Assembly: GCF_024054565.1 (NCBI RefSeq)
Contig: NZ_JAMXLR010000036.1
Span: forward strand, 62,001-126,000
DNA from: Aeoliella straminimaris
GTDB taxonomy: Bacteria > Planctomycetota > Planctomycetia > Pirellulales > Lacipirellulaceae
Direction of reading: 5' to 3'
Length of the DNA: 64,000 nucleotides
Part shown: in pieces, positions 46,011-54,970 of the stretch
Layout: every line of letters starts with the position of its first letter
How positions within the stretch are numbered: position 1 is the stretch's first letter
The notes under the pieces: model-generated
What the model was told of the DNA's origin: nothing
Seen by the model: the letters and a program-made list of their open reading frames with translations, nothing else
Database searches by the model: none
Program-made: the position numbers and the translations under genes

Positions 46011-47210
46011 TTATCGGTCAATTTCACCCATGACTAAGTCGAGCGAACCGACAATGGCCGGCACGTCCGCGATCAGACAGCCCTGGCACAAGTCGGGTAC
46101 CACCGACAGGTTGGCGAACGAGCTGCTGCGCGCCCGTGCACGCCAGGGGATCGCTGAACCATCGCTGACAATGCCGAATCCCATCTGTCCCCGCGGGCAT
46201 TCGGTTTCCAGGTACGTTTCGCCGACGGGCAGTTTTTGTGTGAGCTTCACCGGTTGGCCAAAGTCGCCCTCGGCGGTGCGATACTTTTCGATACCTTGAC
46301 GCACGAGGCTGATTGCCTGGACCACCTCCAACATGCGGACGTAGAACCGGTGCCAACAATCGCCCAGCACGGCCTCGGTCGGTACGTTCGGCGCGGTGTA
46401 CACCGACGGATACTGGCCGTTGGTCTGGCACACGACCTCCCAGTCGTAACCTTCGTACATTGAGGTGTAGATCGGCTCTCCGTCGCGGCGGAGGTCCCAA
46501 TTGACGCCACTGCCGCGGAGCACGGGGCCACTGCAGCCATAGTCGATGGCCATCTCGCCGGGCATCACACCGATGCCGGCCGTGCGGCGGATGAAGATCG
46601 AGTTGGTGGTCAACAGCGTATGGTACTCGTCGATCACCGGAACAAACTGATCGAGAAACGCCAGGCACTTGTCGATCCAACCGGGCGGGAAATCGGCCGT
46701 CGCTCCGCCCACCGTCAGGTAGCTGTACGTGAGTCGGGCACCGCAGACTTCTTCGAACAGGTCCAGTATCTTCTCGCGTTCGCGGAAGGCGTACAGAAAG
46801 GGACTAAACGAACCGAGGTCGAGCCCATAGGCGCCCATGCCAACCAGGTGACTGGCAATGCGGCCCAGCTCGGAAATGATCACCCGCAAGTGACGCCCCT
46901 TTTCGGGAACCTCCAGACCCATTAACTTTTCGACCGTCAGGGCCCAGCCGACGTTCATATTCATACCGGCCAGGTAGTCCATCCGGTCGGTGTAAGGAAT
47001 GTACTGCCGGGGCGTGAGGTTCTCGCCAATCTTTTCCGCACAACGATGCAGGTAGCCGATGTGCGGCATGACCTCGCTGACCACCTCGCCATCGGTCCGC
47101 AGTACAAGACGCAACACACCGTGCGTGCTTGGATGCTGTGGTCCCATGTTGACCAGCATCTCATCGGTGCGGACATCGAGTTCGATGACGTTAGTAGCGG
47201 CGGATGACAT
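46011..47210 (-). CDS. nuoD: NADH-quinone oxidoreductase subunit D
   Basis: A 399-residue 49-kDa-type subunit, part of the quinone-binding module. Conserved parts are VNMGPQHPSTHGVLRLVLRTDGE near the N-terminus, with the quinone-site histidine in HPSTHG; HIGYLHRCAEKIGE; YLAGMNMNVGW; and PRGQMGFGIVSDGSAIPWRARARSSSF. The Asp at the end, in the DLVMGEIDR tail, is retained. Length matches the family. The ATG at 47210 is preferred over a TTG 24 bases earlier. It follows nuoC by 35 bases. nuoC and nuoD are separate genes here rather than fused. Confidence 0.96.
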   Translation of the reverse strand: MSSAATNVIELDVRTDEMLVNMGPQHPSTHGVLRLVLRTDGEVVSEVMPHIGYLHRCAEKIGENLTPRQYIPYTDRMDYLAGMNMNVGWALTVEKLMGLEVPEKGRHLRVIISELGRIASHLVGMGAYGLDLGSFSPFLYAFREREKILDLFEEVCGARLTYSYLTVGGATADFPPGWIDKCLAFLDQFVPVIDEYHTLLTTNSIFIRRTAGIGVMPGEMAIDYGCSGPVLRGSGVNWDLRRDGEPIYTSMYEGYDWEVVCQTNGQYPSVYTAPNVPTEAVLGDCWHRFYVRMLEVVQAISLVRQGIEKYRTAEGDFGQPVKLTQKLPVGETYLETECPRGQMGFGIVSDGSAIPWRARARSSSFANLSVVPDLCQGCLIADVPAIVGSLDLVMGEIDR

Positions 47211-47245
47211 GTGAAAACAACTCGTGTCGGACAACTATCAATGAA

Positions 47246-47788
47246 CTAACGCCCTCGAATACCGTGATACTCCAGCGGCATCTCGTAATCTTTGCGCAAT
47301 GGGTGACCTTGCCAGTCTTCGGGGCAGAGGATGCGGCGGAGATCGGGGTGGCCGGTGAACTCGATGCCCACCAGGTCGTAGACTTCGCGCTCGTGCCAGT
47401 TGGCCGTGCTCCAGACGCTGCTTACGCTCGGCACTTGTGGCAGCAATTCGGCGTCTTCGTCGCTCCATCTTGGCAGCATGATCTTCACGACCAGTCGATG
47501 CCGATGGGCGAGGCTCGTCAGGTGATAGATCAGCTCGAGGTGCGGCTGCCAGGGTGCCTTGGCGGCTTTCTTCGGATCGGTGTGGCAGTAGTCGACACCG
47601 GTGATGCAGTTGAGGTAGTCCAGCGACAGTACCCCATCGCTCTTGAGGAACTGGGCCACTTCGAGCCACCGCTCGCCGTTCACTTCGATCCAGGGATCGA
47701 GGACCTCCGCTTCACTGCGGACCACAGCCTCAGGGAACCGCTCGCTCAATCGTTGGCAAATGCTGTCGAAGTTCATGGGGGGACTCAT
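47246..47788 (-). CDS. nuoC: NADH-quinone oxidoreductase subunit C
   Basis: A 180-residue 30-kDa-type peripheral-arm subunit. The family block [41 protein letters not shown] is intact near the C-terminus. I start it at the ATG at 47788, whose A is the last base of the nuoA stop (TGATG), indicating coupling; an ATG four codons later is possible. The open frame reaches back to 47956 but only as a shadow of nuoA. nuoB, which usually lies between nuoA and nuoC, is missing. Confidence 0.95.
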   Translation of the reverse strand: MSPPMNFDSICQRLSERFPEAVVRSEAEVLDPWIEVNGERWLEVAQFLKSDGVLSLDYLNCITGVDYCHTDPKKAAKAPWQPHLELIYHLTSLAHRHRLVVKIMLPRWSDEDAELLPQVPSVSSVWSTANWHEREVYDLVGIEFTGHPDLRRILCPEDWQGHPLRKDYEMPLEYHGIRGR

Positions 47789-48453
47789 CAAGCGGAGCGG
47801 CGAACGGCCGTCGCCTCGTCGGCGGAAATTGTCGTGGTGGTGGATGCCTTGTGCGTGACGGCGCGCACCCAATCCAGGTCGCCCCGTTTCCAAACGTAGG
47901 CAAAGCCCACCATCAGGACCGCGAAAAACACGCCGATATCCGCCAGCGACGTCCAAGCGATTTTGCTGGCCAGGCGTTGGGTGGCGACCGTCGTTCGAGC
48001 GCGAACATCCGTCGAAATCTCAAGCCTCGCAGCTTCTTCATCCGTCAGGTTTGGGCTTTCGAGGCGGTTGATACCCAATTCGCGAAACTTGTGGATGGCA
48101 AACTCCGAAAGCTGGTTGGCGGGGGCGCTGAAGTCTCCTTCATCCGCAGCCACGATCGGCGCACTGGGGGCCGACAGCTCCGTCGCTTTGCCAAACACGG
48201 TAGCCCACGGAAAGAAGAAGGCGACCTCTACGTCGAAAATGATGAACAGCAGGGCCACCACATAGAACCTCAGATCGAACTGCACAAAGCTTGATCCAAT
48301 GGTGGGTTCGCCACACTCGTAGATTTCCAGCTTTTCGGGATTGGGATTGCGCGGCCGCAGCAAATAGCCAAGCAGCAAGTTGACCAACAGGAACCCCGCA
48401 CCCACCAGGATGAATAAGGCAAGGTAGGCGACGATTTCGTTAGGGCTAGCCAT
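47788..48453 (-). CDS. nuoA: NADH-quinone oxidoreductase subunit A with long internal insertion
   Basis: A 221-residue subunit, against about 120-150 in most bacteria. The first helix ([26 protein letters not shown]) and the [44 protein letters not shown] block are typical. Then comes an extra soluble stretch of about 75 residues (around 105-180), charged and without known motif, before the third helix ([19 protein letters not shown]). The insertion would lie on one face of the membrane near the quinone site. The start is the ATG at 48453, 28 bases after nuoI; the frame extends to 48615 only as a shadow. The stop overlaps nuoC. Confidence 0.94.
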   Translation of the reverse strand: MASPNEIVAYLALFILVGAGFLLVNLLLGYLLRPRNPNPEKLEIYECGEPTIGSSFVQFDLRFYVVALLFIIFDVEVAFFFPWATVFGKATELSAPSAPIVAADEGDFSAPANQLSEFAIHKFRELGINRLESPNLTDEEAARLEISTDVRARTTVATQRLASKIAWTSLADIGVFFAVLMVGFAYVWKRGDLDWVRAVTHKASTTTTISADEATAVRRSA

Positions 48454-48481
48454 CGATGCATTCGACGCGCAGTGGGTGGTG

Positions 48482-49036
48482 CTACGCGGGTTGGTTTGGT
48501 CCGCCGTGGACGGGGTGGGTAACTTGCTTGGACTGATAAACGGCAGTGGGATTGAGTGTCGCTCGGCCCCAAGCCACATCCAGGGGCAGCCTGGAGAAGT
48601 CGACCAGGCAACCATCGCGGGTGTAGCAACTCAAATCGTGCGTTGCACCCATAAAAATACAATCAACGGGGCAGGGCTCCACGCAAAGTGCGCAGAACAT
48701 GCACTTGCTGTAGTCGATGGTAAAACCGGTGACCTTGAATCCCTTGCCACCTTCTACACGCTGCTTGCCAATGTAGATGCAGTCCACGGGGCAGGCCTTC
48801 GCACACTGATCGCAGGCGATGCAGGTGGTCAGGTCGAACCGATGGAATCCGCGGTAACGAGCGGCCACTGGAACGGGGAGCTCCGGGTACTCGAACAGCT
48901 CTGTGAACGCCTTGCGTTCCGGACGGTAAGTGCGAAGCCAAACGCTAGCCGTAACCCACATTCCGTGAGCCACCGTGGTGACGGCCTCGACAATGTTGCC
49001 CAGCCAGGGCCAGAACTTTTTAACTCGTGCGACCAT
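48482..49036 (-). CDS. nuoI: NADH-quinone oxidoreductase subunit I (2x 4Fe-4S)
   Basis: A 184-residue ferredoxin-like subunit carrying iron-sulfur clusters N6a and N6b. The two motifs are CIACDQCAKACPVDC and CMFCALCVEPCPVDC, with the usual crossed ligation. The N-terminal amphipathic helix (FWPWLGNIVEAVTTVAHGMWV) anchors it to the membrane arm. The start at 49036 (ATG) is preferred; a GTG at 49087 is the alternative. It stands first in the operon here, which is unusual since nuoI normally lies between nuoH and nuoJ. The promoter should be in the region shared with the divergent csrA. Confidence 0.95.
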   Translation of the reverse strand: MVARVKKFWPWLGNIVEAVTTVAHGMWVTASVWLRTYRPERKAFTELFEYPELPVPVAARYRGFHRFDLTTCIACDQCAKACPVDCIYIGKQRVEGGKGFKVTGFTIDYSKCMFCALCVEPCPVDCIFMGATHDLSCYTRDGCLVDFSRLPLDVAWGRATLNPTAVYQSKQVTHPVHGGPNQPA

Positions 49037-49460
49037 GAGTTGCCCGTAGTGCTTCCTTGTTGCGGCGATTATAGGGCAGCACGGCACGTTCCCACAGCCC
49101 CGCCGCTAGCAACCGCAAAGCGGGGTGGCGAAAAGGGTGATTTTATTGGCCCAGGCAGGTTTCGAGCAGTGTGGGGGCTGGGGCTGCTGTCTGGCATTCT
49201 GCAGCTGACGCGAGGGTGCGGAGTGCCGCAGTTGAGCGGGGTGTCGTGTGAAGAATCGGCCAAATCGGCAGAACCTACCCTGCAAAATGGAAGCCAAACT
49301 TGGTTTGATCGCTTGACTCTATGGAAATGGCCCGTAGAGTGAAGGTAGGAAACTTGCCGTCAAGGGGGGTGTCCGTGCGCTCCCGCGACATGCCGCAGAC
49401 TAGAGAGTCGGAGAGGTGGCCAGCGCGCGACCCCGGCCACCAGATTGAAGGAATCAGACC
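49037..49460. other. Divergent promoter region between nuo operon and csrA
   Basis: About 420 bases between nuoI (minus) and csrA (plus). The short frames on both strands are unconvincing. The promoters of the nuo operon and csrA must lie here. No strong hairpin was seen. Confidence 0.5.
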
Positions 49461-49673
49461 ATGTTAGTGCTCTCGCGTAAGAAGAACGAGAGTATCGTCA
49501 TTAACGATGACATCACCATCGTGGTGGTGGAGATTCGTGGTGATAAGGTACGCCTCGGCGTCGAAGCTCCCAAGGAAGTGCCCGTCCATCGCAATGAGGT
49601 GTACGAGGCGATCCGACGCCATCAACAAGCCGAGCAGGCTTCGCCTGCCAACGATTCGGCAGCCACCGAGTAG
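49461..49673 (+). CDS. csrA: Carbon storage regulator CsrA (RNA-binding)
   Basis: A 70-residue post-transcriptional regulator that binds GGA motifs in 5' leaders as a dimer. The N-terminus [14 protein letters not shown] and the segment [21 protein letters not shown] contain the RNA-contacting L4, R6 and R44-type residues. The last 15 residues (polar, ending SAATE) are a variable tail. An AAGGA site lies about 10 bases before the ATG. It stands alone, divergent from the nuo operon and upstream of tRNA-Glu. The protein in other bacteria controls carbon flow, motility and biofilm; targets here are unknown. Confidence 0.96.
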   Translation: MLVLSRKKNESIVINDDITIVVVEIRGDKVRLGVEAPKEVPVHRNEVYEAIRRHQQAEQASPANDSAATE

Positions 49674-49912
49674 TGAAGTCGGAATACCGACTTGCGGCCC
49701 GATGTTTCTGGGGACAACAGACACTGCTTGGCAGGTTTCGTTACGCTATTTCTGATGCTTCGTGCATACCTTGGGTTGACGATCTACCGTTAGCCTTCTA
49801 TACCAGGGTGCTGCTGTTTTTTGGCGCCTATTAATTGATGCCTTGAAACTGCGTTCGGCGAACCCGCAACCGGTTCGTCCTGTCCCACCCAGGGGCAAGC
49901 AAAGCCTTTCCC

Positions 49913-49985
49913 GGCCCCGTCGTCTAGCGGTCTAGGACTCCGGCCTTTCACGCCGGCAACACGGGTTCGAGTCCCGTCGGGGTCA
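49913..49985 (+). tRNA. tRNA-Glu (anticodon UUC)
   Basis: A 73-base tRNA. The acceptor GGCCCCG pairs with CGGGGTC at 49978-49984, with discriminator A. The anticodon stem CCGGC/GCCGG encloses loop CTTTCAC with anticodon TTC. The T arm ACGGG-TTCGAGT-CCCGT is perfect. CCA is not encoded. It decodes GAA and GAG, and Glu-tRNA also feeds tetrapyrrole synthesis, relevant to the ferrochelatase gene downstream. A terminator follows 9 bases later. Confidence 0.96.
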
Positions 49986-49994
49986 CTTTCTTGA

Positions 49995-50025
49995 AGCGGG
50001 CGTGCCAAGCACGCCCGCTTTTTTT
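49995..50025 (+). terminator. Rho-independent terminator after tRNA-Glu
   Basis: The perfect 9-base stem GCGGGCGTG at 49996-50004 pairs with 50010-50018 around loop CCAAG, followed by seven T residues. It ends the tRNA transcript. It also argues against starting the ferrochelatase frame at the GTG inside it (50002). Confidence 0.95.
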
Positions 50026-50109
50026 ATGGGCGGGTGTCCGATGGGCAGGCAACCAGCTAGAGTGCAAATACACTGGTTTTCAACGTGCACTTCGGCGATC
50101 CACACATCT

Positions 50110-51147
50110 ATGGCCAACCACTACGACGCGCTACTCCTGGTCTCGTTCGGCGGCCCCGAAGGTCCCGACGAGGTGATGCCGTACCTCGAAAACGTGCTGC
50201 GGGGCAAGAATGTCCCACGCGAGCGGATGTTGGAGGTTGCCGAGCACTACCAGCACTTCGGCGGTGTGAGCCCTATCAACGAGCAAAATCGCCAGCTGCT
50301 GGCGGCCATTCAGGCGGACTTCCAGGCTAACGGCCTGGATCTGCCTGTGTACTGGGGTAACCGAAATTGGCACCCGTTGCTGCCAGAGGCCCTAGGCAAA
50401 ATGGCCGGCGATGGCGTCCAGCGAGCTTTGGCATTCTTTACCAGCGCCTTCAGTTCCTACAGCGGCTGTCGGCAATATCGGGAGGATATCGCCCGGGCCC
50501 ACGCGGAAGTGGGCGAGCAGGCGCCGCAGGTCGACAAGCTGCGGGTGTTCTTCAATCATCCGGGTTTCGTCGAGCCTATGGCCGAACTCACAGTTACGGC
50601 CATGGATCAGATCGATCCGCCACGGCGAGAGCGGGCCAAAGTGTTATTCACCGCGCATAGCATTCCCATGGCGATGGCAGAGAACTGCCGCTACGAAGCT
50701 CAATTCGCCGAGGCTTCGAAGCTGGTGGCCGAGCGGGCGGGCGTTCGCGATTGGCAACTGGTTTACCAGAGTCGCAGCGGCCCGCCATCGCAGCCCTGGT
50801 TGGAGCCCGATGTCTGCGACGTGATTCAACAGTTGCACGACGCTGGCGGCGTCGAGGATGTGGTGATCGTGCCCATTGGATTCATCTCGGACCATATGGA
50901 AGTGCTGTTCGACCTGGACACCGAGGCTCGTCAGCTTTGCGAGCAACTGGGCATCGACATGGTGCGGGTGCCTACCGTGGGTGTTCACCCTCGGTTTGTT
51001 GCGATGGTCCGAGAGTTGGTGGTGGAGAGATTGGAGCAGCGCGCCGACCGCCCCGCCTTAGGCGACTGGGGTCCCAGCCACGACGTCTGCCCGGTCGACT
51101 GCTGCACCTACACCCCCCGACGACCTCCAGCAGCAGGGAGACGCTAA
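50110..51147 (+). CDS. Ferrochelatase, probably coproporphyrin type (CpfC)
   Basis: A 345-residue enzyme inserting ferrous iron into a porphyrin. The catalytic histidine is H183 in FTAHSIP, and the partner glutamate lies in the SDHMEVLFDLDTEA block. The segment QSRSGPPSQPWLEPDV matches the actinobacterial and Gram-positive type that acts on coproporphyrin III; the protoporphyrin-type HemH usually reads QSRFG with KxxWLxP. The C-terminus has a cysteine cluster (CPVDCC), as in iron-sulfur-bearing members. The ATG at 50110 is chosen because the frame's earlier GTG lies in a terminator. The aldo/keto reductase gene begins directly after the stop. Confidence 0.9.
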   Translation: MANHYDALLLVSFGGPEGPDEVMPYLENVLRGKNVPRERMLEVAEHYQHFGGVSPINEQNRQLLAAIQADFQANGLDLPVYWGNRNWHPLLPEALGKMAGDGVQRALAFFTSAFSSYSGCRQYREDIARAHAEVGEQAPQVDKLRVFFNHPGFVEPMAELTVTAMDQIDPPRRERAKVLFTAHSIPMAMAENCRYEAQFAEASKLVAERAGVRDWQLVYQSRSGPPSQPWLEPDVCDVIQQLHDAGGVEDVVIVPIGFISDHMEVLFDLDTEARQLCEQLGIDMVRVPTVGVHPRFVAMVRELVVERLEQRADRPALGDWGPSHDVCPVDCCTYTPRRPPAAGRR

Positions 51148-52122
51148 GTGTCCAAGATGCCACTACGTCCATTGGGCAAATCTGGGTTCGAGATTGCCCC
51201 CGTAGCCCTGGGGTGCTGGCCGATTGCCGGCGTGACCACGCTTGGGACTACTGAGCAAGACAGCCTGGCGACCATTCGTGCTTGTTTCGACCTGGGTATC
51301 AACCATCTGGACACTGCCTACGTCTACGGCCCCGCGGGCGAGAGCGAAACGCTTATCCGTCGAGCAATTGAGGGCCGTCGCGACGAGGTGGTAATCGCCA
51401 CGAAGGGCGGCATCCACTACGAAGGCGACAAGATGGCGAACGACGCTCGCCCCGAGGTCTTGTACCGCGAGTGCGAGGAGAGTCTTCGCCGTTTGGGGAC
51501 CGATCGCGTCGAGCTCTACTACTTGCATTCCCCCGACGAAGCGACCCCCATCGAGGAGTCGGCCGGTGCGATTCGCGAATTGGTCGACGCTGGCAAGGTC
51601 CGATCGGCGGGCGTTTCCAACGCGTCACTCGAGCAAATCCAGGCGTTTCACTCGGTTTGCCCGCTGTCCGCGGTGCAACTGCCGTACAACATGCTGCAGC
51701 GCGGCATCGAGGAGGAAACCTTGCCCTGGTGCCGCGAAAACGGGGTGGCTGTCACGGCATACTGGGTGTTGATGAAGGGCCTGCTGGCGGGCAAATTGCC
51801 GCGTGACTACCAGTTCGATCCGTCCGATTCGCGACTCAAATATCCCATGTATCAGGGAGAGGAATGGCAGCGGAACCAGGATTTCCTTGATCGCCTGCGA
51901 GCGCTGGCCGAGGCGGCAGGCTGGAGTGTGGCCCAACTCGTGACGGCCTGGACCCTGGCGCAAAGCGGCATCACGGCCGCACTCTGCGGGGCCAAACGGC
52001 CCGCTCAGATTCGCGAATCGGGCGCCGCCCTGGACGTTGCTCTGTCGCCCTCGCAGCTTGCCGAAATCGACCAGGCCCTGGCCGATCGCGGCGAGGCGGC
52101 AAGCAACCGTAGTTTCAAATAG
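51148..52122 (+). CDS. Aldo/keto reductase
   Basis: A 324-residue NADPH-dependent oxidoreductase with a TIM-barrel fold. The catalytic tetrad is recognisable: D and Y in HLDTAYVYGPAGESE near residue 50, K in VIATKGG near 85, and H in YYLHSPD near 126. The cofactor-binding C-terminal part (WTLAQSGITAALCGAKRPAQIRE) is intact. GTG at 51148 directly follows the ferrochelatase stop and has GGGAG 7 bases upstream; an ATG three codons later is possible. Coupling to the ferrochelatase gene implies a shared transcript, but no functional link is evident. The natural substrate is unknown. Confidence 0.94.
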   Translation: MSKMPLRPLGKSGFEIAPVALGCWPIAGVTTLGTTEQDSLATIRACFDLGINHLDTAYVYGPAGESETLIRRAIEGRRDEVVIATKGGIHYEGDKMANDARPEVLYRECEESLRRLGTDRVELYYLHSPDEATPIEESAGAIRELVDAGKVRSAGVSNASLEQIQAFHSVCPLSAVQLPYNMLQRGIEEETLPWCRENGVAVTAYWVLMKGLLAGKLPRDYQFDPSDSRLKYPMYQGEEWQRNQDFLDRLRALAEAAGWSVAQLVTAWTLAQSGITAALCGAKRPAQIRESGAALDVALSPSQLAEIDQALADRGEAASNRSFK

Positions 52123-52220
52123 TCGCCCGAGTGTGGCTTTTTTTCCGGGCCAAAGCTATTCAAACGGGTGGTCGGTCGTTACTGTAGCGGCATATCCTCT
52201 ATCCTGCGAGGTCTCACGTC

Positions 52221-52832
52221 ATGCCGCGAGTGCTGCTCACTGCCTACGGTCCCTACGACGACTGGTCAACGAACGCCAGTTGGATGGTGCTGCAGGAACT
52301 AACACGTCATCTTCCCTTGGATCTGGACGTGGTGACGCGGCTCTATCCAGTAAACTTTACCGAGATGGTCTCTCGGCTGGAGGAAGACCTGACCTCGGAT
52401 ATCGACGTGGCCTTGCATCTTGGTCAGGCGCCAGGGAATGCTCGCATCGATCTAGAAGCAATGGCCATCAACTGCGGGCGGGATCGCGATCAACGACCGG
52501 AGGACGCCTGGCTGTTGGCGCCCGATGGGCCGGCCGCCTATGCCAGCGATTTACCTCTGGCGAAGTGGGCCCAGATGCTTCGTAAAGAGGGGATTCCCGC
52601 CGAGGTCTCGCACCACGCGGGCACCTATTTGTGCAACGCCATTCTGTACATGACGCACTTTCTTTCTGCCGAGCGTCAGCTCGGAGTGCAGGCCGCGTTT
52701 CTGCATTTGCCGCTCGACCCGTCGCAGGTAGTCAATTGCACGGTGGCCACTCCTTCTCAGCCGCTCGAGTTCACTGCACACGGCGTGCGGCTCATCCTGG
52801 ACGACATTGCCGCCTGCGTGCCAACTCGGTAG
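52221..52832 (+). CDS. Pyroglutamyl-peptidase I family (C15) protein
   Basis: A 203-residue cytosolic cysteine peptidase that removes N-terminal pyroglutamate. The triad is visible as E79 in RIDLEAMAIN, C138 in AGTYLCNAILY and H162 in AAFLHLPL. The N-terminal LLTAYGPYDDWSTNAS is the family's substrate-pocket loop, though it reads Y and D where the canonical form has FGPF, so specificity may differ. Length is close to the usual 200-215. A GAGG lies about 12 bases before the ATG. ispD starts 9 bases after its stop. Confidence 0.9.
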   Translation: MPRVLLTAYGPYDDWSTNASWMVLQELTRHLPLDLDVVTRLYPVNFTEMVSRLEEDLTSDIDVALHLGQAPGNARIDLEAMAINCGRDRDQRPEDAWLLAPDGPAAYASDLPLAKWAQMLRKEGIPAEVSHHAGTYLCNAILYMTHFLSAERQLGVQAAFLHLPLDPSQVVNCTVATPSQPLEFTAHGVRLILDDIAACVPTR

Positions 52833-52841
52833 GCTGGCGAA

Positions 52842-53588
52842 ATGTCAAAATTCGCCGTTATTCTGCCTGCCGCTGGCCGAAGCCAGCGGTTTGGCGACCA
52901 GAACTACAAAAAGCCCTTCGCGCCGTTGGCCGACCGTGCAGTGTGGCTGCACACCGTCGATCGCTTCGCCAACCGCAGCGACGTGTGCCAGACGATTCTG
53001 GTGATCGCCGAGGAGGATCGCGAGTCGTTCAACCTCAAGTTCGGCGCGAACCTGGCCTTCATGGGCATCGACTTGGCCATTGGGGGAGCGGAGCGAACCG
53101 ATTCCGTGGCGGCCGCGCTCGAAAGAGTCTCGGACCAGGCGGATTTCGTCGCCATCCACGATGCTGCTCGGCCCTGTGTCGAGGATAGGTCAATTGACGC
53201 AGTGTTTGCCGCGGCAGCCAAATCGGGGGCGGCAATCCTGGCCACGCCGATTTCCGCGACTCTGAAACGAGGCGATGGGGGGAAGCCGCCCGTCGTTGCC
53301 GAGACGGTCTCTCGCGAGTCGCTGTGGGCGGCCAGCACGCCGCAAGTGTTTCGCCGCGACTGGATTGTCCAGGCCTATGCTGCCCGCGGCAGTGCACCTG
53401 CCACCGACGATGCCCAGCTTATAGAACGGCTGGGCCACCCCGTAACACTGGTGGAAGATTCGCCGCTGAACATCAAGATCACGGCCCGCCGGGACCTCCG
53501 CCTGGCCGAGCAGATTCTAAAATCCGCCCGGCCCAAGAAGCCCGCTGGAGGGGTGAATCCCTTCGCGGACGACGACCTGTGGCGGTAA
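52842..53588 (+). CDS. ispD: 2-C-methyl-D-erythritol 4-phosphate cytidylyltransferase
   Basis: A 248-residue enzyme of the MEP isoprenoid pathway that transfers CMP from CTP to MEP. The N-terminal VILPAAGRSQRFG loop and the nearby KK pair bind CTP, IHDAARPC near residue 107 is the family motif, and SPLNIKITARRDLRLAE near 215 is the C-terminal block. The last 20 residues (PKKPAGGVNPFADDDLWR) are an extra tail. The gene is 9 bases after the C15 peptidase gene and 37 before tyrS, consistent with a housekeeping operon. ispF is not adjacent. Confidence 0.95.
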   Translation: MSKFAVILPAAGRSQRFGDQNYKKPFAPLADRAVWLHTVDRFANRSDVCQTILVIAEEDRESFNLKFGANLAFMGIDLAIGGAERTDSVAAALERVSDQADFVAIHDAARPCVEDRSIDAVFAAAAKSGAAILATPISATLKRGDGGKPPVVAETVSRESLWAASTPQVFRRDWIVQAYAARGSAPATDDAQLIERLGHPVTLVEDSPLNIKITARRDLRLAEQILKSARPKKPAGGVNPFADDDLWR

Positions 53589-53625
53589 CCAACTGAACAT
53601 CTGACCTAGAAGTGCTTCCTTACAA

Positions 53626-54903
53626 ATGGGCTTGCTTGACGATTTACGCTGGCGGAACCTCGTCCACCAAACCACGGACGACGAGAACCTGGGGACCTGG
53701 CTGGAGGAGAAACCGCGCGTCGTGTACGCCGGCTTCGACCCCACGGCCGACAGTCTGCACGTTGGCAGCCTGTTACCGCTGCTGCTGTTGCGACGTTTTC
53801 AGAAAGCGGGGCATAAGCCGATCGCATTGGTCGGTGGTGCGACCGGCATGATTGGCGACCCCAGCGGCAAGAGTGCCGAACGCAACCTGCTTTCGCCCGA
53901 CGTGCTGGAAGCGAACGTTGCCGGACTGCGCGAGCAGATGCAGAGGTTCTTGGACTTTGACGCCGGCAGCCAGGGAGCGGAGTTGGTCAACAACCTCGAT
54001 TGGATTGGACGCTTCAGCTACATCGAGTTTTTGCGCGACGTCGGCAAAAACTTCCCAGTGAACGTGATGCTGGCCAAGGACTCGGTAAAGGGCCGGCTTG
54101 GCCGAGAGGAAACGGGCATCAGCTACACCGAGTTTAGCTACATGCTGCTGCAGGCCTACGACTTTGTGTACCTGAATCGCGAATTTGGCTGCGAGCTACA
54201 GATCGGCGGCAGCGACCAATGGGGCAACATCACTGCCGGGATCGATCTGGGCAGGAGGATGCACTCCGTGCAACTGCGGGGGATGACCGCACCACTGCTG
54301 CTGAAGTCGGATGGCACGAAAATGGGCAAAACGGAGTCGGGCGCAATTTGGCTATCGGCCGACCGTACGAGCCCTTACCAGTTCTACCAGTACTGGATCA
54401 ATGCGGCAGACGACGACGTCGGTAACTGCCTGCGGGTGCTCACCGAATTGTCGCACGACGAAATCGAGGCGCTCGACGCTAGCCGCGAATCGGATCCGGG
54501 CAAGAAAGAGAGCCAACGCCGGCTGGCCGAGGAACTTACCAAGTTGGTGCACGGTCCCGATGGGGTGGCCGCCGCTGTGCGGGCGACCGAGATCTTCTTT
54601 GGTGCGGAAATTAGCGATTTGAGCGATGCGGAGCTTGGGGCCATCTTTGCCGACGTGCCGAGCTGCGAGATGCCCAGGGCCGATTTGGCGGCCGGAATGG
54701 CCCTGATCGACCTGTTGGCCGCCACGCCTCTGGCCAAAAGCAAGGGCGAGGCACGCCGCACCATCCAGCAGGGTGGGGCCTACGTCAATAACCGGCGGGT
54801 GGAGGACGTAGCCGCCCAGGTGACCGAAGCGGACCTGGCCAGCGAGACGGTGATGGTGCTCCGCAGCGGCCGCAAGAAGTACGCCCTGGTAAAGTTCGTG
54901 TAA
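53626..54903 (+). CDS. tyrS: Tyrosyl-tRNA synthetase
   Basis: A 425-residue class Ic synthetase. The HIGH equivalent is HVGS at residues 45-48, and the KMSKS equivalent is KMGKT near 232 (TKMGKTESGAIWL). The tyrosine pocket blocks TEFSYMLLQAYDFVYL and QIGGSDQWGNITAGIDL are present. The C-terminal S4-like RNA-binding part (KSKGEARRTIQQGGAYVNN) is intact. It follows ispD by 37 bases. Length and motifs are those of bacterial TyrS type 1; it acts in the cytoplasm. Confidence 0.97.
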   Translation: MGLLDDLRWRNLVHQTTDDENLGTWLEEKPRVVYAGFDPTADSLHVGSLLPLLLLRRFQKAGHKPIALVGGATGMIGDPSGKSAERNLLSPDVLEANVAGLREQMQRFLDFDAGSQGAELVNNLDWIGRFSYIEFLRDVGKNFPVNVMLAKDSVKGRLGREETGISYTEFSYMLLQAYDFVYLNREFGCELQIGGSDQWGNITAGIDLGRRMHSVQLRGMTAPLLLKSDGTKMGKTESGAIWLSADRTSPYQFYQYWINAADDDVGNCLRVLTELSHDEIEALDASRESDPGKKESQRRLAEELTKLVHGPDGVAAAVRATEIFFGAEISDLSDAELGAIFADVPSCEMPRADLAAGMALIDLLAATPLAKSKGEARRTIQQGGAYVNNRRVEDVAAQVTEADLASETVMVLRSGRKKYALVKFV

Positions 54904-54970
54904 GCCGTTGCCCTCAAACGGTTTTGGCCGGTTGCTACGCGGTTTGGCAGTATTTATAGTAGGTCGTTTG

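Noticed and set aside
48476..49342. A 288-residue plus-strand frame opposite nuoI
   Set aside because: nuoI has two complete cluster motifs; the plus frame has no ribosome binding site or domain.
50002..50109. Upstream extension of the ferrochelatase frame
   Set aside because: Its GTG lies inside the terminator of tRNA-Glu.
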